From positions 1 through 64,000 of the forward strand of contig NZ_CP127832.1 of the NCBI RefSeq assembly GCF_030389495.1: 64,000 nucleotides of DNA, read 5' to 3'. The position numbers and the translations under genes were made by a program. The stretch is from Ligilactobacillus cholophilus. GTDB lineage: Bacteria; Bacillota; Bacilli; Lactobacillales; Lactobacillaceae. The notes beneath the pieces are model-generated. The model was not told the origin of the DNA and ran no database searches. It saw only the letters and a program-made list of their open reading frames with translations. Positions 34,767 through 44,356 of this stretch are shown piece after piece; the stretch's first letter is position 1; each line of letters starts with the position of its first letter.

Positions 34767-35949
34767 AGATGATTTTATTAAAGAATATGCAATAAATCGT
34801 GAGAATACTGATTCAGTTAAATGGGATGGTTTAAAAGATCGTTTTGGACAAACAGATTTATTGCCAATGTGGATTGCAGATACAGAATTTAAAATTCCAA
34901 AACAAGCTCAACAAGCAATGCAAAAACGCATTGAAGAAGGTGCTTTTGGCTATTCATTTGTTGATGATGGTTACTATGATGCATATTTTAATTGGCAAAA
35001 AGAACGTTATGGAATTGAATTACATAAAGAATGGGTTCGTTTTGGAACAGGTGTAGTTCAATCATTAAGCACAATTCTTCAACTATTAACACAAAAAGAT
35101 GAAGCTGTAATGGTTTTACAACCTGTTTATTATCCATTTATGGACGTAGTTAAACAAAATAAACGTAATTTAATTGTTTCTAACTTAATTAATAATCATG
35201 GCCATTATGAGTTAGACCTAGATGATATGCGTCAAAAAATGGAAGAAAATCAAGTGCATGTTTTGATTTTCTGTAATCCTCATAATCCTGTAGGGCGCGT
35301 TTGGAATGAAACAGAATTAACAGAATTATTAGAATTATGTCGTCAAGAACAAGTTATTTTAATTTCAGATGAAATTCATCATGACTTAACGATTGATGGC
35401 AACAAATTTGTTTCAACATTAAATGTTCGTGATGGTTTTTACCGGGATAATTTAGTAGTTTTAGATTCACCTTCAAAAACCTTTAATATGGCAGGATTAT
35501 TGAATAGTCATGTCATTATTCCAAATCCACAATTAATGAAGCGTTATGATGAATATGCAGCAGTTACAAAAGCACCAACTGGAAGTGTAATGGGAAGAGT
35601 TGCAGCACAAGCAGCTTATACATATGGTGTTGACTGGTTAGAAGGATTACAGGCTGTAATTGCATCTAATTATCGTTATATGCGCAATGAATTTAAGCAA
35701 GAATTACCGGAAGTTGTAATTTCACCACTCGAAGGAACATACTTAGCATGGATTGATTTATCAGCATTAATTCCAGAAGAAGATCTAGAGGAAGTTGTTC
35801 AAGAAAAAGCTAAGTTAGCGGTTGATTATGGAAAGTGGTTTGGAGATGCAGGTAAGGGTCATATCCGCATGAATTTAGCAACTACACCAGGCAATGTAGA
35901 GCAAGCAGTCCAAAGTTTAATTCAAGCAATTAAAGATTATCAAGAATAA
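34759..35949 (+). CDS. patB: PatB/MalY-type aminotransferase (cystathionine beta-lyase)
   Basis: A 396-aa fold type I PLP enzyme that cleaves C-S bonds of cystathionine or cysteine conjugates, or acts as an aminotransferase. MWIADTEFKIP at the N-terminus, CNPHNPVGRVW, SDEIHHDL with the PLP aspartate, and the Schiff-base lysine in SPSKTFNMAGL are all typical of PatB/MalY. AGAAAGG at 34743-34749 selects the ATG at 34759 over the GTG at 34750. Translationally overlapping with the AI-2E-family gene. Confidence 0.92.
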   Translation: MNKDDFIKEYAINRENTDSVKWDGLKDRFGQTDLLPMWIADTEFKIPKQAQQAMQKRIEEGAFGYSFVDDGYYDAYFNWQKERYGIELHKEWVRFGTGVVQSLSTILQLLTQKDEAVMVLQPVYYPFMDVVKQNKRNLIVSNLINNHGHYELDLDDMRQKMEENQVHVLIFCNPHNPVGRVWNETELTELLELCRQEQVILISDEIHHDLTIDGNKFVSTLNVRDGFYRDNLVVLDSPSKTFNMAGLLNSHVIIPNPQLMKRYDEYAAVTKAPTGSVMGRVAAQAAYTYGVDWLEGLQAVIASNYRYMRNEFKQELPEVVISPLEGTYLAWIDLSALIPEEDLEEVVQEKAKLAVDYGKWFGDAGKGHIRMNLATTPGNVEQAVQSLIQAIKDYQE

Positions 35950-36033
35950 TTTAACTAGACACTATTATTTTTTTTGATTTCAGTGTAAAATATGATTTGT
36001 AATATCTTAATGAAGAAAGAGGTTTACACGAAT

Positions 36034-36720
36034 ATGTCAAAATTAGTATTCATCCGTCACGGACAAAGTGAATGGAATTTAAAGAACCTTTTCACAGGTT
36101 GGACAGACGTTAACTTAAGTGAAAATGGTGTTGCAGAAGCAAAAGAAGCAGGTCGCAAGCTTAAAGAAGCTGGTATCGAATTAGATCAAGCTTACACTTC
36201 AGTATTGAAGCGTGCTATCATGACTTTACACTACGCATTGGAAGAATCAGACCAATTATGGATTCCAGAAATGAAGTCATGGCGCTTAAACGAACGTCAC
36301 TATGGTGCTTTACAAGGCCAAAACAAGGCAGAAGCTGCTGAAAAATTTGGTGAAGAAAAAGTTCACATCTGGCGTCGTTCATACGATGTTTTACCACCAT
36401 TATTGAGCGAAGATGATCCTCGTTCAGCTGCTAAAGATCGTCGCTATGCTGACTTAGATCCACACGTAATCCCTGGTGGTGAAAACTTAAAAGTTACACT
36501 TGAACGTGTAATGCCATTCTGGGAAGATCACATCGCTCCAGATTTGATCGAAGGTAAGAACGTAATCGTTGCTGCACACGGTAACTCATTACGTGCTTTA
36601 ACTAAGTACATTGAAGGTATTTCTGACGAAGATATCATTAACTTGGAAATCCCAACAGGCCAACCAATCGTTTATGATATGGACAAGAACTTAAATATCG
36701 TAGATAAGAAAGAACTTTAA
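36034..36720 (+). CDS. gpmA: 2,3-bisphosphoglycerate-dependent phosphoglycerate mutase
   Basis: A 228-aa glycolytic enzyme. Active-site [10 protein letters not shown] with phospho-His9, [24 protein letters not shown], and the second histidine in [19 protein letters not shown] at 36015-36022 supports the ATG at 36034; the longer in-frame start at 35992 is not family-like. Codon use is clearly more biased towards preferred codons than in neighbours, as expected for a highly expressed glycolytic gene. Monocistronic. Confidence 0.96.
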   Translation: MSKLVFIRHGQSEWNLKNLFTGWTDVNLSENGVAEAKEAGRKLKEAGIELDQAYTSVLKRAIMTLHYALEESDQLWIPEMKSWRLNERHYGALQGQNKAEAAEKFGEEKVHIWRRSYDVLPPLLSEDDPRSAAKDRRYADLDPHVIPGGENLKVTLERVMPFWEDHIAPDLIEGKNVIVAAHGNSLRALTKYIEGISDEDIINLEIPTGQPIVYDMDKNLNIVDKKEL

Positions 36721-36733
36721 TATTTGTTCTGTG

Positions 36734-36769
36734 AAAGGCTGTGACCATTATGGTCGCAGCCTTTTTTTT
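36734..36769 (+). terminator. Intrinsic terminator after gpmA
   Basis: AAAGGCTGTGACCA / TGGTCGCAGCCTTT hairpin followed by eight T residues. Confidence 0.92.
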
Positions 36770-36945
36770 ATAACTTTAAATGGTGTATATAAAAAGGCTG
36801 TTAGGATGTTATGCAACATGAAAAATCGATAATTGCATTAAAAAATTCATATTTCTTCTTTTTATTATAATTAAGTGTTTGTTTTAACAGCTTTATTGTC
36901 ATAAATGCTAAAATAAAATTAGTTAAATAGAGAGGAACTGTATTT

Positions 36946-37467
36946 ATGATAAATGTACGAAAAAAATTTGATTGGCTAAGTTTGATTTTAGGTATTTTAT
37001 TGATATCTTTAGGTGCGATGGCATTAAATGCTCCTCGAAAAACGTTAACCTTAATTTCAATTTTTGTTGGAATTGGAGCTTTAATAAAGGGAATTTATAC
37101 AATTTGGTTTAGACGTGGAATGAAAGATTTGACGGGAATGAAATTAACATTTTTATTAATTTCATCAATCATTGATATTGTTTTAGGACTACTCTTTATT
37201 ATTCATATTAATTTTGGAATAGTTGTATTAGCATATTTATTTGCATTCTGGTTTATTTTCGATTCAATCATTCAACTATTTACAGATCATTTTTTCAAAG
37301 CAATGAATTGCTCATATTTTGATCTTTTAATTGTATTAAACATAATTACATTGATTTTAGGGATTGTACTATTATTTAATCCAATGCTTTCGGTTTATAC
37401 CTTAGTTGGTTTAGTTGCATTTTACTTATTCTTTATTGGAATTGTAAAAGTCATTCAAGCATTTTAG
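36946..37467 (+). CDS. HdeD-like DUF308 membrane protein
   Basis: A 173-aa protein with six hydrophobic helices in three repeated pairs (LILGILLISLGAMALNAP, LISSIIDIVLGLLFIIHI, IVLNIITLILGIVLLFNP), the DUF308/HdeD pattern. HdeD of E. coli is linked to acid stress, but no activity is established for the lactobacillar proteins. AGAGAGGAAC precedes the ATG. Single-gene unit. Confidence 0.85.
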   Translation: MINVRKKFDWLSLILGILLISLGAMALNAPRKTLTLISIFVGIGALIKGIYTIWFRRGMKDLTGMKLTFLLISSIIDIVLGLLFIIHINFGIVVLAYLFAFWFIFDSIIQLFTDHFFKAMNCSYFDLLIVLNIITLILGIVLLFNPMLSVYTLVGLVAFYLFFIGIVKVIQAF

Positions 37468-37471
37468 ATAT

Positions 37472-37512
37472 AAAAAAGAGCCTAAGATATTATTATCCTA
37501 GGTTCTTTTTTT
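37472..37512. terminator. Bidirectional terminator
   Basis: 18-bp near-perfect stem AAAAAAGAGCCTAAGATA / TATCCTAGGTTCTTTTTT between convergent genes. Confidence 0.92.
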
Positions 37513-37519
37513 AACACTA

Positions 37520-37930
37520 TTAAATTAAAATTCCATTGCAATGATCAATTTCATGTTGAATTACTTGAGCGATGAAATCATCAAAAGTATCTGTATGATC
37601 TTTGAAATTAATATCTTTATATTTAACTTTAATATGTTGATATCTCTTGGTATTTCGAATTCCAGTTAGGGATAGACATCCCTCTTGTGTTTCATATGCA
37701 CCACTTTGTGAAATGATTTGAGGGTTAATCATGATAACTGGTAGTTGACTAAAAGAGATAACGATGATTTGTTTATTTTGACCAATCATATTTGCTGCTA
37801 ATCCTGCAGCTTTGTCAGCATTGGCAATAAAGGTATCACGTAAATCGTTAACGATTTGGATATCTTTAGGAGTTGCTAATGTAGACTTAGTTTGCAAAAT
37901 TGTAATATCATGTATAATTTTTTGTTCCAT
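37520..37930 (-). CDS. Peptide-deformylase-like protein with altered motif I
   Basis: A 136-aa protein of the Def family. Motif II EGCLS (83-87) and motif III HEIDH (126-130), which supply the three metal ligands, are intact. Motif I, normally GxGxAAxQ, reads AAGLAANM (41-48), so the oxyanion-stabilising Gln is Met48. The chain stops six residues after HEIDH, lacking the usual C-terminal extension. It is probably not the housekeeping deformylase; it may be a paralogue with weak or different activity. It starts 2 nt after the NrnB-like gene. Confidence 0.82.
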   Translation of the reverse strand: MEQKIIHDITILQTKSTLATPKDIQIVNDLRDTFIANADKAAGLAANMIGQNKQIIVISFSQLPVIMINPQIISQSGAYETQEGCLSLTGIRNTKRYQHIKVKYKDINFKDHTDTFDDFIAQVIQHEIDHCNGILI

Positions 37931-37932
37931 AA

Positions 37933-39018
37933 CTAATCCTTATTAAATAATGAAGCTAATTTATCTGCAATTTCAGGATCGAGAGAATCAGCTAAAGCAT
38001 TACTGTTATCTTCTTCTTGAGTTGTTTGAGCATTAATTTGTTCTTGTTGTTTAATTACTTTGATTAAAGCTTCTTCAGCTTCAATGATAGGGTTAATAGA
38101 TAAAACTCCACCAGCTGAATCTGCATGACCGCCGCCATTAAAATATTTAGCAGCAAAATGTGCAACATCCAATTTACCATTACTACGTAATGAAACACTA
38201 TGTGCATCAATTACCAGTGCAGCTTGAACATCATGTTTTTGTAACAATGCATGAGCAATTTCTGATTTATAATCACTTGCATAAACAACTCCAAAAGAGT
38301 AACCATCAACATTAAATTCAGTAACGTTCTTTAAATGTTTGTCTAAATAACGTTGACGTCGTCCGTTTAAAGTACTGATTAATAAAGCATTTTGTGCACG
38401 GTATTGTTCCCAACCAGTGTTATAAACTGTTTCAACAAATTTTTGTGATTTAGAAAGTGGGTAGAACCAGAATAGTTGATTTAATTCATCAGCAGCCTTA
38501 CGTTCCTCAACGCTCATATTAGGATCTTTTTGCCAATCCCAAGTATCATATGCACGAATTAATTCAACTAATTGTTCTAACTGCTGTTGACGTTGAGAAG
38601 GGATGTTAGTAAAATTGACATTCTTTTTTAGCCAATCCCAAACTAAACTAGTTGCACTAGGATTGATGTGTTCATTTGTAGGCGAAATGCAATTAGAAGC
38701 ATATTGTTGACGCAATTCTTCAGCACTTTCGTGGTGATCGAAAATTAACCAATGATTAGCAAAATGGCTCTCTAGTTGTTTGAATGAGTATTCATTATCT
38801 GGAGTCATATCCATAATGTAAACATCAGTATAATTTTGAAAATTGTTTTTATTAAAAAAATTATCTAATTCTTTGCCTAGATTACCTGCAGAACAAGTTG
38901 TTAAATCGAAATCAACACTGTTAAAGAGATAAGGTTGCAAAGTTGTCAAAAGTAACGGAGCACCAAAACCATCTAAATCATTATGTGAAAATAATTTAAT
39001 GTGTTGCTTTTTTTTCAT
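37933..39018 (-). CDS. DHH-family phosphoesterase (NrnB/YngD-like)
   Basis: A 361-aa DHH-DHHA1 protein. Metal-binding motifs are SHNDLDGFGAP near residue 11, MDMTPD, and FDHHES; the C-terminal DHHA1 part holds the substrate motif FNGGGHADSAGGVL. Relatives such as B. subtilis NrnB degrade short RNA or signalling dinucleotides. The last 45 or so residues are a low-complexity Gln/Glu/Asn-rich tail. GAGGA precedes the ATG. Forms a two-gene operon with the deformylase-like gene. Confidence 0.85.
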   Translation of the reverse strand: MKKKQHIKLFSHNDLDGFGAPLLLTTLQPYLFNSVDFDLTTCSAGNLGKELDNFFNKNNFQNYTDVYIMDMTPDNEYSFKQLESHFANHWLIFDHHESAEELRQQYASNCISPTNEHINPSATSLVWDWLKKNVNFTNIPSQRQQQLEQLVELIRAYDTWDWQKDPNMSVEERKAADELNQLFWFYPLSKSQKFVETVYNTGWEQYRAQNALLISTLNGRRQRYLDKHLKNVTEFNVDGYSFGVVYASDYKSEIAHALLQKHDVQAALVIDAHSVSLRSNGKLDVAHFAAKYFNGGGHADSAGGVLSINPIIEAEEALIKVIKQQEQINAQTTQEEDNSNALADSLDPEIADKLASLFNKD

Positions 39019-39147
39019 TAAAAATCCTCGATTTTCTAATTAGTCTAAACCACCTTGCATTATACCATAATATAGGCATTAGTTTGATATGAATTAGCGA
39101 TTTTGGTATCATATTTAAAAGGAGATAAGACATTTTTTAAGAATAGG

Positions 39148-39927
39148 ATGGGGATTTTGACACGGGAAAAAATTCGCTATTTTAAAGATTTTGATGAAGA
39201 TTTAGTTAAAACTAGCGATCAAAATTATCAAATAAGCCCAGAATTTAAATGGATTCGTAAAGATAACACATTTAAATTTTGGTCAAATATAATATCGAAC
39301 TTGGCAAAGGTATTTGCTTGGGGATATAGCAAGATATATTTGAAGCAATCATTTGTAAATCTTGATATTCTTAAAGCATACCGAGATCAGGGCTTTTTTT
39401 TATATGCAAATCATACTCAACCAGTTGGTGATCCGTTTTTGCCAATGTTAGTAGGAAATGCACGTAAATACTATGCGATTTGTGTTCAAGCAAACTTAGG
39501 AGTGCCAATTGTAGGGCCATTAATGCCTTATGGTGGGGCACTTCCAATTCCAAGTGATCTACACCAATTACCGAAATTAGTTGAGGCAGTTAAATATCAT
39601 ATTAATCAGGGGGATTATATTGCAATTTATCCTGAAGCACATGTGTGGCCTTATTATACTAAGATTCGGCCTTTTTCAGAGGCAGCATTTCATTTTCCGG
39701 TAATTACAGATGCACCTTCATTTGTGATGACTAATACCTATCAAAAAGCAAAATACTCAAAAAGGCCTAAAATGATAACATATTTAGACGGCCCATTTTT
39801 TCCGGATAAATCATTACCTAAAAAGCAAAGACAAAGAGCTTTAATGGATCAAATTCATCAAGTAATGGAAAAATGTAGCCTTTTAAGTGATGTTGAATAT
39901 GTAAAATATATTCGAAAGGATGGTTAA
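39148..39927 (+). CDS. Lysophospholipid acyltransferase-like protein (first of two)
   Basis: A roughly 259-aa protein of the PlsC/LPLAT fold. YANHTQPVGDPFLP is the catalytic block and YPEAHVWPYYTKIRPF the second block. The histidine-to-aspartate spacing is H-x5-D instead of the canonical H-x4-D. It probably moves an acyl chain onto a glycerolipid or glycolipid at the membrane. The start is uncertain: ATG 39148 or TTG 39157 fit best; a TTG at 39103 is in frame but lies before the AAAGGAG. It is followed after 7 nt by a glycosyltransferase. Confidence 0.75.
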   Translation: MGILTREKIRYFKDFDEDLVKTSDQNYQISPEFKWIRKDNTFKFWSNIISNLAKVFAWGYSKIYLKQSFVNLDILKAYRDQGFFLYANHTQPVGDPFLPMLVGNARKYYAICVQANLGVPIVGPLMPYGGALPIPSDLHQLPKLVEAVKYHINQGDYIAIYPEAHVWPYYTKIRPFSEAAFHFPVITDAPSFVMTNTYQKAKYSKRPKMITYLDGPFFPDKSLPKKQRQRALMDQIHQVMEKCSLLSDVEYVKYIRKDG

Positions 39928-39934
39928 TGGGAGC

Positions 39935-40777
39935 ATGAATATTTTATATTGTGGTGATAAAAATATTCAAGACGGATTGTTAATATCAATTTTATCACTG
40001 CTTAAAAATGTAACAGAGCCATTATATATATACGTAATGACAATGGACTTACATACTGAAAAAAAGGATTATCATGCAATTTCAACACAAACAATTGAAT
40101 ATTTAGATAAAATTGTTACACAGAAAAATTCTCAAAGTTTTGTAAAACGAATCGATTGTACAACGTTGTTTGCACAAGAACTACCACGAATAAACATGCA
40201 AACACGATTTACACCATATGCAATGCTTAGACTATATGCTGACCAAGTTCCAGAAATTCCAGATAGAATACTATATTTGGACAGTGATGTGATTTGTTAT
40301 CAAAACTTCAGTAATTTTTATCATCAAAACATTGATGATGTTGAAATGGTAGGGGTTCTAGATCATTACGGTCGATGGTTCTTCCATCATAATTTATTTA
40401 AACTAGATTATATTAATTCTGGAGTATTACTTTTAAATATGAAGTTAATTAAAAAAGACAAATTATTTGCGAAAGCACGAAAATTATGCCAGGATAAATG
40501 GATGTTTATGCCTGATCAATCTGCTTTAAATAAATTATGCAAAACGAAAAGGATTGTTAGCAGGAAGTATAATGAACAACATAAGTTACATTCAGATACT
40601 GTTTTTCAACATTTTACAACTAGTTTTCGCTTCTTCCCATGGTTGCATATTCAAACAATTAAGCCATGGCAAGTTGATTTAGTTCATAAAAAATTAAAAA
40701 TTCACGAATTTGATGATATTTTAAAAGAATATCAAAAATTAGTACCATATTTTGATCAAAAATATAGTGCTGATTAA
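39935..40777 (+). CDS. Family 8 glycosyltransferase
   Basis: A 280-aa GT-A fold enzyme. It shows MNILYCGDKNIQDGLLISILSLL at the start, YAMLRLYADQVPEIPDRILYLDSDVICYQNF with the metal-binding DSD, and YINSGVLLLNMKLI, the standard GT8 blocks. The nucleotide sugar is probably UDP-glucose or UDP-galactose; the acceptor is unknown. The ATG at 39935 sits just after the acyltransferase stop, and flanking acyltransferase genes suggest a lipid acceptor. Confidence 0.87.
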   Translation: MNILYCGDKNIQDGLLISILSLLKNVTEPLYIYVMTMDLHTEKKDYHAISTQTIEYLDKIVTQKNSQSFVKRIDCTTLFAQELPRINMQTRFTPYAMLRLYADQVPEIPDRILYLDSDVICYQNFSNFYHQNIDDVEMVGVLDHYGRWFFHHNLFKLDYINSGVLLLNMKLIKKDKLFAKARKLCQDKWMFMPDQSALNKLCKTKRIVSRKYNEQHKLHSDTVFQHFTTSFRFFPWLHIQTIKPWQVDLVHKKLKIHEFDDILKEYQKLVPYFDQKYSAD

Positions 40778-40910
40778 ATCAGCTATTATTTATCTTTAAT
40801 TATTATATTTATTATTTTTGCAATTTTATTTTGAAATTAAAGCAGGAACTATGCAAAAGTTGTTGATGACTAGAATGAACTTTTTAAGTGCAAGGAGAAA
40901 GAATTAAGTT

Positions 40911-41801
40911 ATGATTATTTTCCCAAATCGTGATGCGGTAATTAAAAATATCCAAAAAAATGTGGCTAATAAAGAATATAATAAAAAAGTTGAAATTGAT
41001 GATCCACAAATGACTACTAAAGAAAGTATAAACCGCATAAATGAATACTTTAGAAAACGAGCTACTCCAATTGGCAAAGTAAAAAATCTATGTGCACGTG
41101 CAATTTATCGTGGCGTAACATGGGTTGAAAATCGCCATACTGAAGTTGTTGGTTTAGAAAATTTAACGGCACTAGATCGTAAAAAGGGCGCAATTATAAC
41201 TACAAATCATTTTAATCCGCTCGAAAATACAGTAATTCGTCGTTTTATGAATAAAGCAAAATTACACAAAAGATTGTTTATAATTTCGCAGGATACTAAT
41301 CTTGCAATGAAGGGCTTAGTTGGTTTCTTAATGAATAACTATGATATTATCCCACTAAGCAAAAGTATTAATTATTTAGGTCAAACTTTTCCTAAAATTT
41401 TAAAGAAAATAATTAATGATGGCAATTATGTATTAATTTATCCTGAAGAAGAAATGTGGTTTAACTATCGTAAACCAAGACCTTTAAAACGTGGAACTTA
41501 TTTTTATGCAGCAAAGATTAATGCTCCAATCATTTCTTGCTTTGTTGAACTAAAAGATTTGCCAAGTTTTGAACCTAATACAAATGATACAATTCATCGA
41601 GTAAAAGCAATTGTACATGTATTACCTGTAATTTTTCCTGATCCAAATAAATCAGCTAAAGAAAATAGCTTAAGAATGATGGAACAAGATTATAATCAGA
41701 AAAAAGAAGCTTATGAGAAAGCTTATGGTAAGAAATTAACATATGATTTTGAACCAGAAGATATCGCTGGTTGGGTTGGACCAAATGCAGATAAAAAGTA
41801 A
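40911..41801 (+). CDS. Lysophospholipid acyltransferase-like protein (second of two)
   Basis: A 296-aa PlsC-fold protein. TTNHFNPLENTVIRRF is the catalytic block, with Glu at the fourth-spaced position where the usual Asp stands. IYPEEEMWFNYRKPRPLKRGTYFYAAK is the acceptor-side block. The C-terminal 50 residues are hydrophilic. AAGGAG precedes the ATG at 40911. It is 133 nt after the GT8 gene in the same orientation with no clear terminator between, so a functional cluster is likely. Confidence 0.8.
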   Translation: MIIFPNRDAVIKNIQKNVANKEYNKKVEIDDPQMTTKESINRINEYFRKRATPIGKVKNLCARAIYRGVTWVENRHTEVVGLENLTALDRKKGAIITTNHFNPLENTVIRRFMNKAKLHKRLFIISQDTNLAMKGLVGFLMNNYDIIPLSKSINYLGQTFPKILKKIINDGNYVLIYPEEEMWFNYRKPRPLKRGTYFYAAKINAPIISCFVELKDLPSFEPNTNDTIHRVKAIVHVLPVIFPDPNKSAKENSLRMMEQDYNQKKEAYEKAYGKKLTYDFEPEDIAGWVGPNADKK

Positions 41802-41840
41802 AAAAATAGCAGTTTTGATTTTTCAAAACTGCTATTTTTG
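41802..41840. terminator. Bidirectional terminator
   Basis: Perfect 17-bp stem AAAAATAGCAGTTTTGA / TCAAAACTGCTATTTTT between the convergent acyltransferase and treC genes. Confidence 0.93.
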
Positions 41841-41845
41841 TTTAA

Positions 41846-43507
41846 TTAAAATTTAAATGCAATTGATTGATATGGTTTTAGCTTGATTGAATCCGGCATA
41901 GTTATACAATCCTTTGTACCATAGTTATCAATAAGAACGGTTGCTTTTTTTCCTTGTAAATCAGTTGGAATATCTGTCCAAGGTTCATAACCATAGAAGT
42001 TATTAAGAACAAGTAATTGCTTAGAAGAATGATCTAAATAACGGCGATATGCAAAAACTTGAGGGTGATCAAGTAGCTCAGCTTTAAAATGACCATCTGA
42101 AATTAATTCTTCACTTTTACGCAATTTAATCAATTTTTGGTAGTAAGTGAAAATTTCACCATTCTTTAATTCATTTTCTACGTTGATTTCAGTTTGATCT
42201 GTAGGTTTTAACCAAGGTTTCCCAGTTGTAAAGCCTGCATTACGTGAAGCATCCCAATGCATTGGAACACGTGCGTTATCGCGTGATTTTGTTTTAATAA
42301 TATTAAATGCTTCATGAGCACTATAACCGGCATCCATCAATTCTTGATATGCATTTAAACATTCGACATCCACATAGTTATGAATTGAATAGTAATGTGG
42401 ATTGATCATGCCAATTTCTTCTCCCATATAAATATAAGGAGTACCACGTAATAAGTGCAAGGTAGTAGCAAGCATTTCAGCGGATTTTTCACGATAATTT
42501 ATTGGATCACCAAAACGGCTCAATGCCCAAGGTTGATCATGATTATTCCAAAATAAAGCTTGCCAACCATCACCTTGATCCATGCCAGTTTGCCATTTAC
42601 TTAAAACTTGTTTTAATTGCATAAAATCAAAAGGCTTTTGTGTCCATTTATTATCATCTTTATAATCAACTTTAAGATGATGAAAGGCAAAAACCATTGA
42701 AAGTTCATCATTACTTGGTTTAGTATATTCAATTGATTTTTCGATGGTAGTAGAAGACATTTCTCCAACTGTGATTGAATTTGGATCTTGTCCAAAACTA
42801 TTTCGATTAAGCTCTTTAATGTATTTTTCAACAATAGGAGTGTCAGTATATAGTTTTTTCTCTTCAATAGGATCAGTTGAATCGATTAGATTTTCATCTT
42901 TACCAATTAAGTTTAAAACATCAAATCTAAATCCTTTGACGCCCTTATTTCGCCAAAAGTTTACAATATTGCTAGCTTCTTTGCGCACATCTGGGTTATG
43001 CCAATTTAAATCCGCCTGTGATTTATCAAATAAGTGAAGATAATATAAATCGGTGTCACCAAATTTTTCCCAAGCAGGGCCACCAAATTTCGATTGCCAG
43101 TTAGTAGGAAGTTCACCATTAGCTTTAGCTTTTCTTAAATAGAAATAATCCATATATTTTTTATTTCCCTTTAGAGCTTCTTGGAACCATTTATTTTCAG
43201 TTGAACAATGGTTAAAAACCATATCAAGCATGACATCTACATTGATATCTTTTAATTTACTTACCAATTCATCAAAATCTTGCATTGTTCCAAAACGAGG
43301 ATCAATTTGATAGTAGTCTGCAATATCATAGCCATTATCATGTTGTGGAGAAACAAAAAAGGGATTAAACCAAATCATATCAATGTTTAATTTAGCGATA
43401 TATGGTATTTTTTCGATAATTCCACGTAGATCACCAATTCCATCATTATTGCTATCATAAAATGATTTAGGATAAATTTGATAAATAACTTTTTTTCCTA
43501 AGTCCAT
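41846..43507 (-). CDS. treC: Trehalose-6-phosphate hydrolase (GH13)
   Basis: A 553-aa cytoplasmic glycosidase splitting trehalose-6-phosphate into glucose and glucose-6-phosphate. GH13 motifs: DMVFNHCS (region I), GFRFDVLNLI with nucleophile Asp196 (II), ITVGEMSS with acid/base Glu249 (III), and NNHDQP (IV). WFNPFFVSPQHDNGYDIADYYQIDP is typical of TreC and oligo-1,6-glucosidases; the adjacent TreR and trehalose PTS decide for TreC. It begins 18 nt after treR on the same transcript. Confidence 0.92.
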   Translation of the reverse strand: MDLGKKVIYQIYPKSFYDSNNDGIGDLRGIIEKIPYIAKLNIDMIWFNPFFVSPQHDNGYDIADYYQIDPRFGTMQDFDELVSKLKDINVDVMLDMVFNHCSTENKWFQEALKGNKKYMDYFYLRKAKANGELPTNWQSKFGGPAWEKFGDTDLYYLHLFDKSQADLNWHNPDVRKEASNIVNFWRNKGVKGFRFDVLNLIGKDENLIDSTDPIEEKKLYTDTPIVEKYIKELNRNSFGQDPNSITVGEMSSTTIEKSIEYTKPSNDELSMVFAFHHLKVDYKDDNKWTQKPFDFMQLKQVLSKWQTGMDQGDGWQALFWNNHDQPWALSRFGDPINYREKSAEMLATTLHLLRGTPYIYMGEEIGMINPHYYSIHNYVDVECLNAYQELMDAGYSAHEAFNIIKTKSRDNARVPMHWDASRNAGFTTGKPWLKPTDQTEINVENELKNGEIFTYYQKLIKLRKSEELISDGHFKAELLDHPQVFAYRRYLDHSSKQLLVLNNFYGYEPWTDIPTDLQGKKATVLIDNYGTKDCITMPDSIKLKPYQSIAFKF

Positions 43508-43525
43508 AAAATCAACTTCCTTTCA

Positions 43526-44248
43526 CTATTTCAATTGAATTTTTTGGCGACGTGCAAAATCACTAAATTTAAATTTATCAGGACGGTGGTATGATTCAGT
43601 TAACTGAAATAAAGTAGTATCTGCTAAAAAAGACATACTCCGAACTAGAACAACCAATTTATCTCCCGATAATTCTAATAGTTGTGCAATTTCGTCATCG
43701 GCTTGTTCAATAGTAATTTCTTTATTGGCATATGAAATCTCTAAGTTTAATGTATTTTCAATGTAATTATACAAAGAATTCGCTGCGGCAGAATAGGGCA
43801 ATTGAGTAATTGGTGGATTTAATAAATAATCACGATCTACAACAGCAGGAACATCATCTATTATTCTTAAACGCTCCACAAAAAAGTTTTTTTGATTTTG
43901 CTTAACTCCATGTTCCACGAAATATGATGGAATGGGAATATCTGAAAGCAAATTCAAAACATTTGTTTTAGCATTCATATGTAATTTTTGATTCAGTTCT
44001 TGAAAACTGATAATTCCTGAAATTGGTAAAGTAAATTTTTTATAATCAAGTACAATTGACCCTTTACCTTGAACTTTTTGGATTAAACCTAAATCATTAA
44101 GCTGAGTAAGTGCATTTCGAACAGTTTCACGCGAAGTACCATACAACTGTGTTAATTTATTTTCACTAGGTAAATAATCACCTGGACAAAATAAATTATG
44201 ATGGATTTTTTCTGCTAGGTCTTGTGCAATCATATCTTGCTTATTCAT
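43526..44248 (-). CDS. treR: Trehalose operon repressor (GntR/UTRA)
   Basis: A 240-aa regulator with an N-terminal winged helix (LPSENKLTQLYGTSRETVRNALTQLNDLGLIQKVQGKGSIV) and a C-terminal UTRA domain that in TreR senses trehalose-6-phosphate. GGAGGTG ahead of the ATG at 44248 fixes the start. It is divergent from the trehalose PTS gene. A TTGCAT/TATAAA promoter for this strand spans 44307-44278. The palindromic operator in the PTS promoter is its expected target. Confidence 0.92.
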   Translation of the reverse strand: MNKQDMIAQDLAEKIHHNLFCPGDYLPSENKLTQLYGTSRETVRNALTQLNDLGLIQKVQGKGSIVLDYKKFTLPISGIISFQELNQKLHMNAKTNVLNLLSDIPIPSYFVEHGVKQNQKNFFVERLRIIDDVPAVVDRDYLLNPPITQLPYSAAANSLYNYIENTLNLEISYANKEITIEQADDEIAQLLELSGDKLVVLVRSMSFLADTTLFQLTESYHRPDKFKFSDFARRQKIQLK

Positions 44249-44356
44249 TTTGCACCTCCAAGATATAATCATTTCACTTTATATTTAATCATAGAATGTC
44301 TATGCAAGCAATTACAATAATTAAATAACTTTGATAAAGACTCACCTTAAAATTAA

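Noticed and set aside
42744-43037. Long plus-strand ORF inside treC
   Set aside because: It is an antisense shadow of a well-supported GH13 gene with no ribosome binding site or family resemblance. Other antisense ORFs in galE, glmU, metG and pepX were dropped for the same reason.
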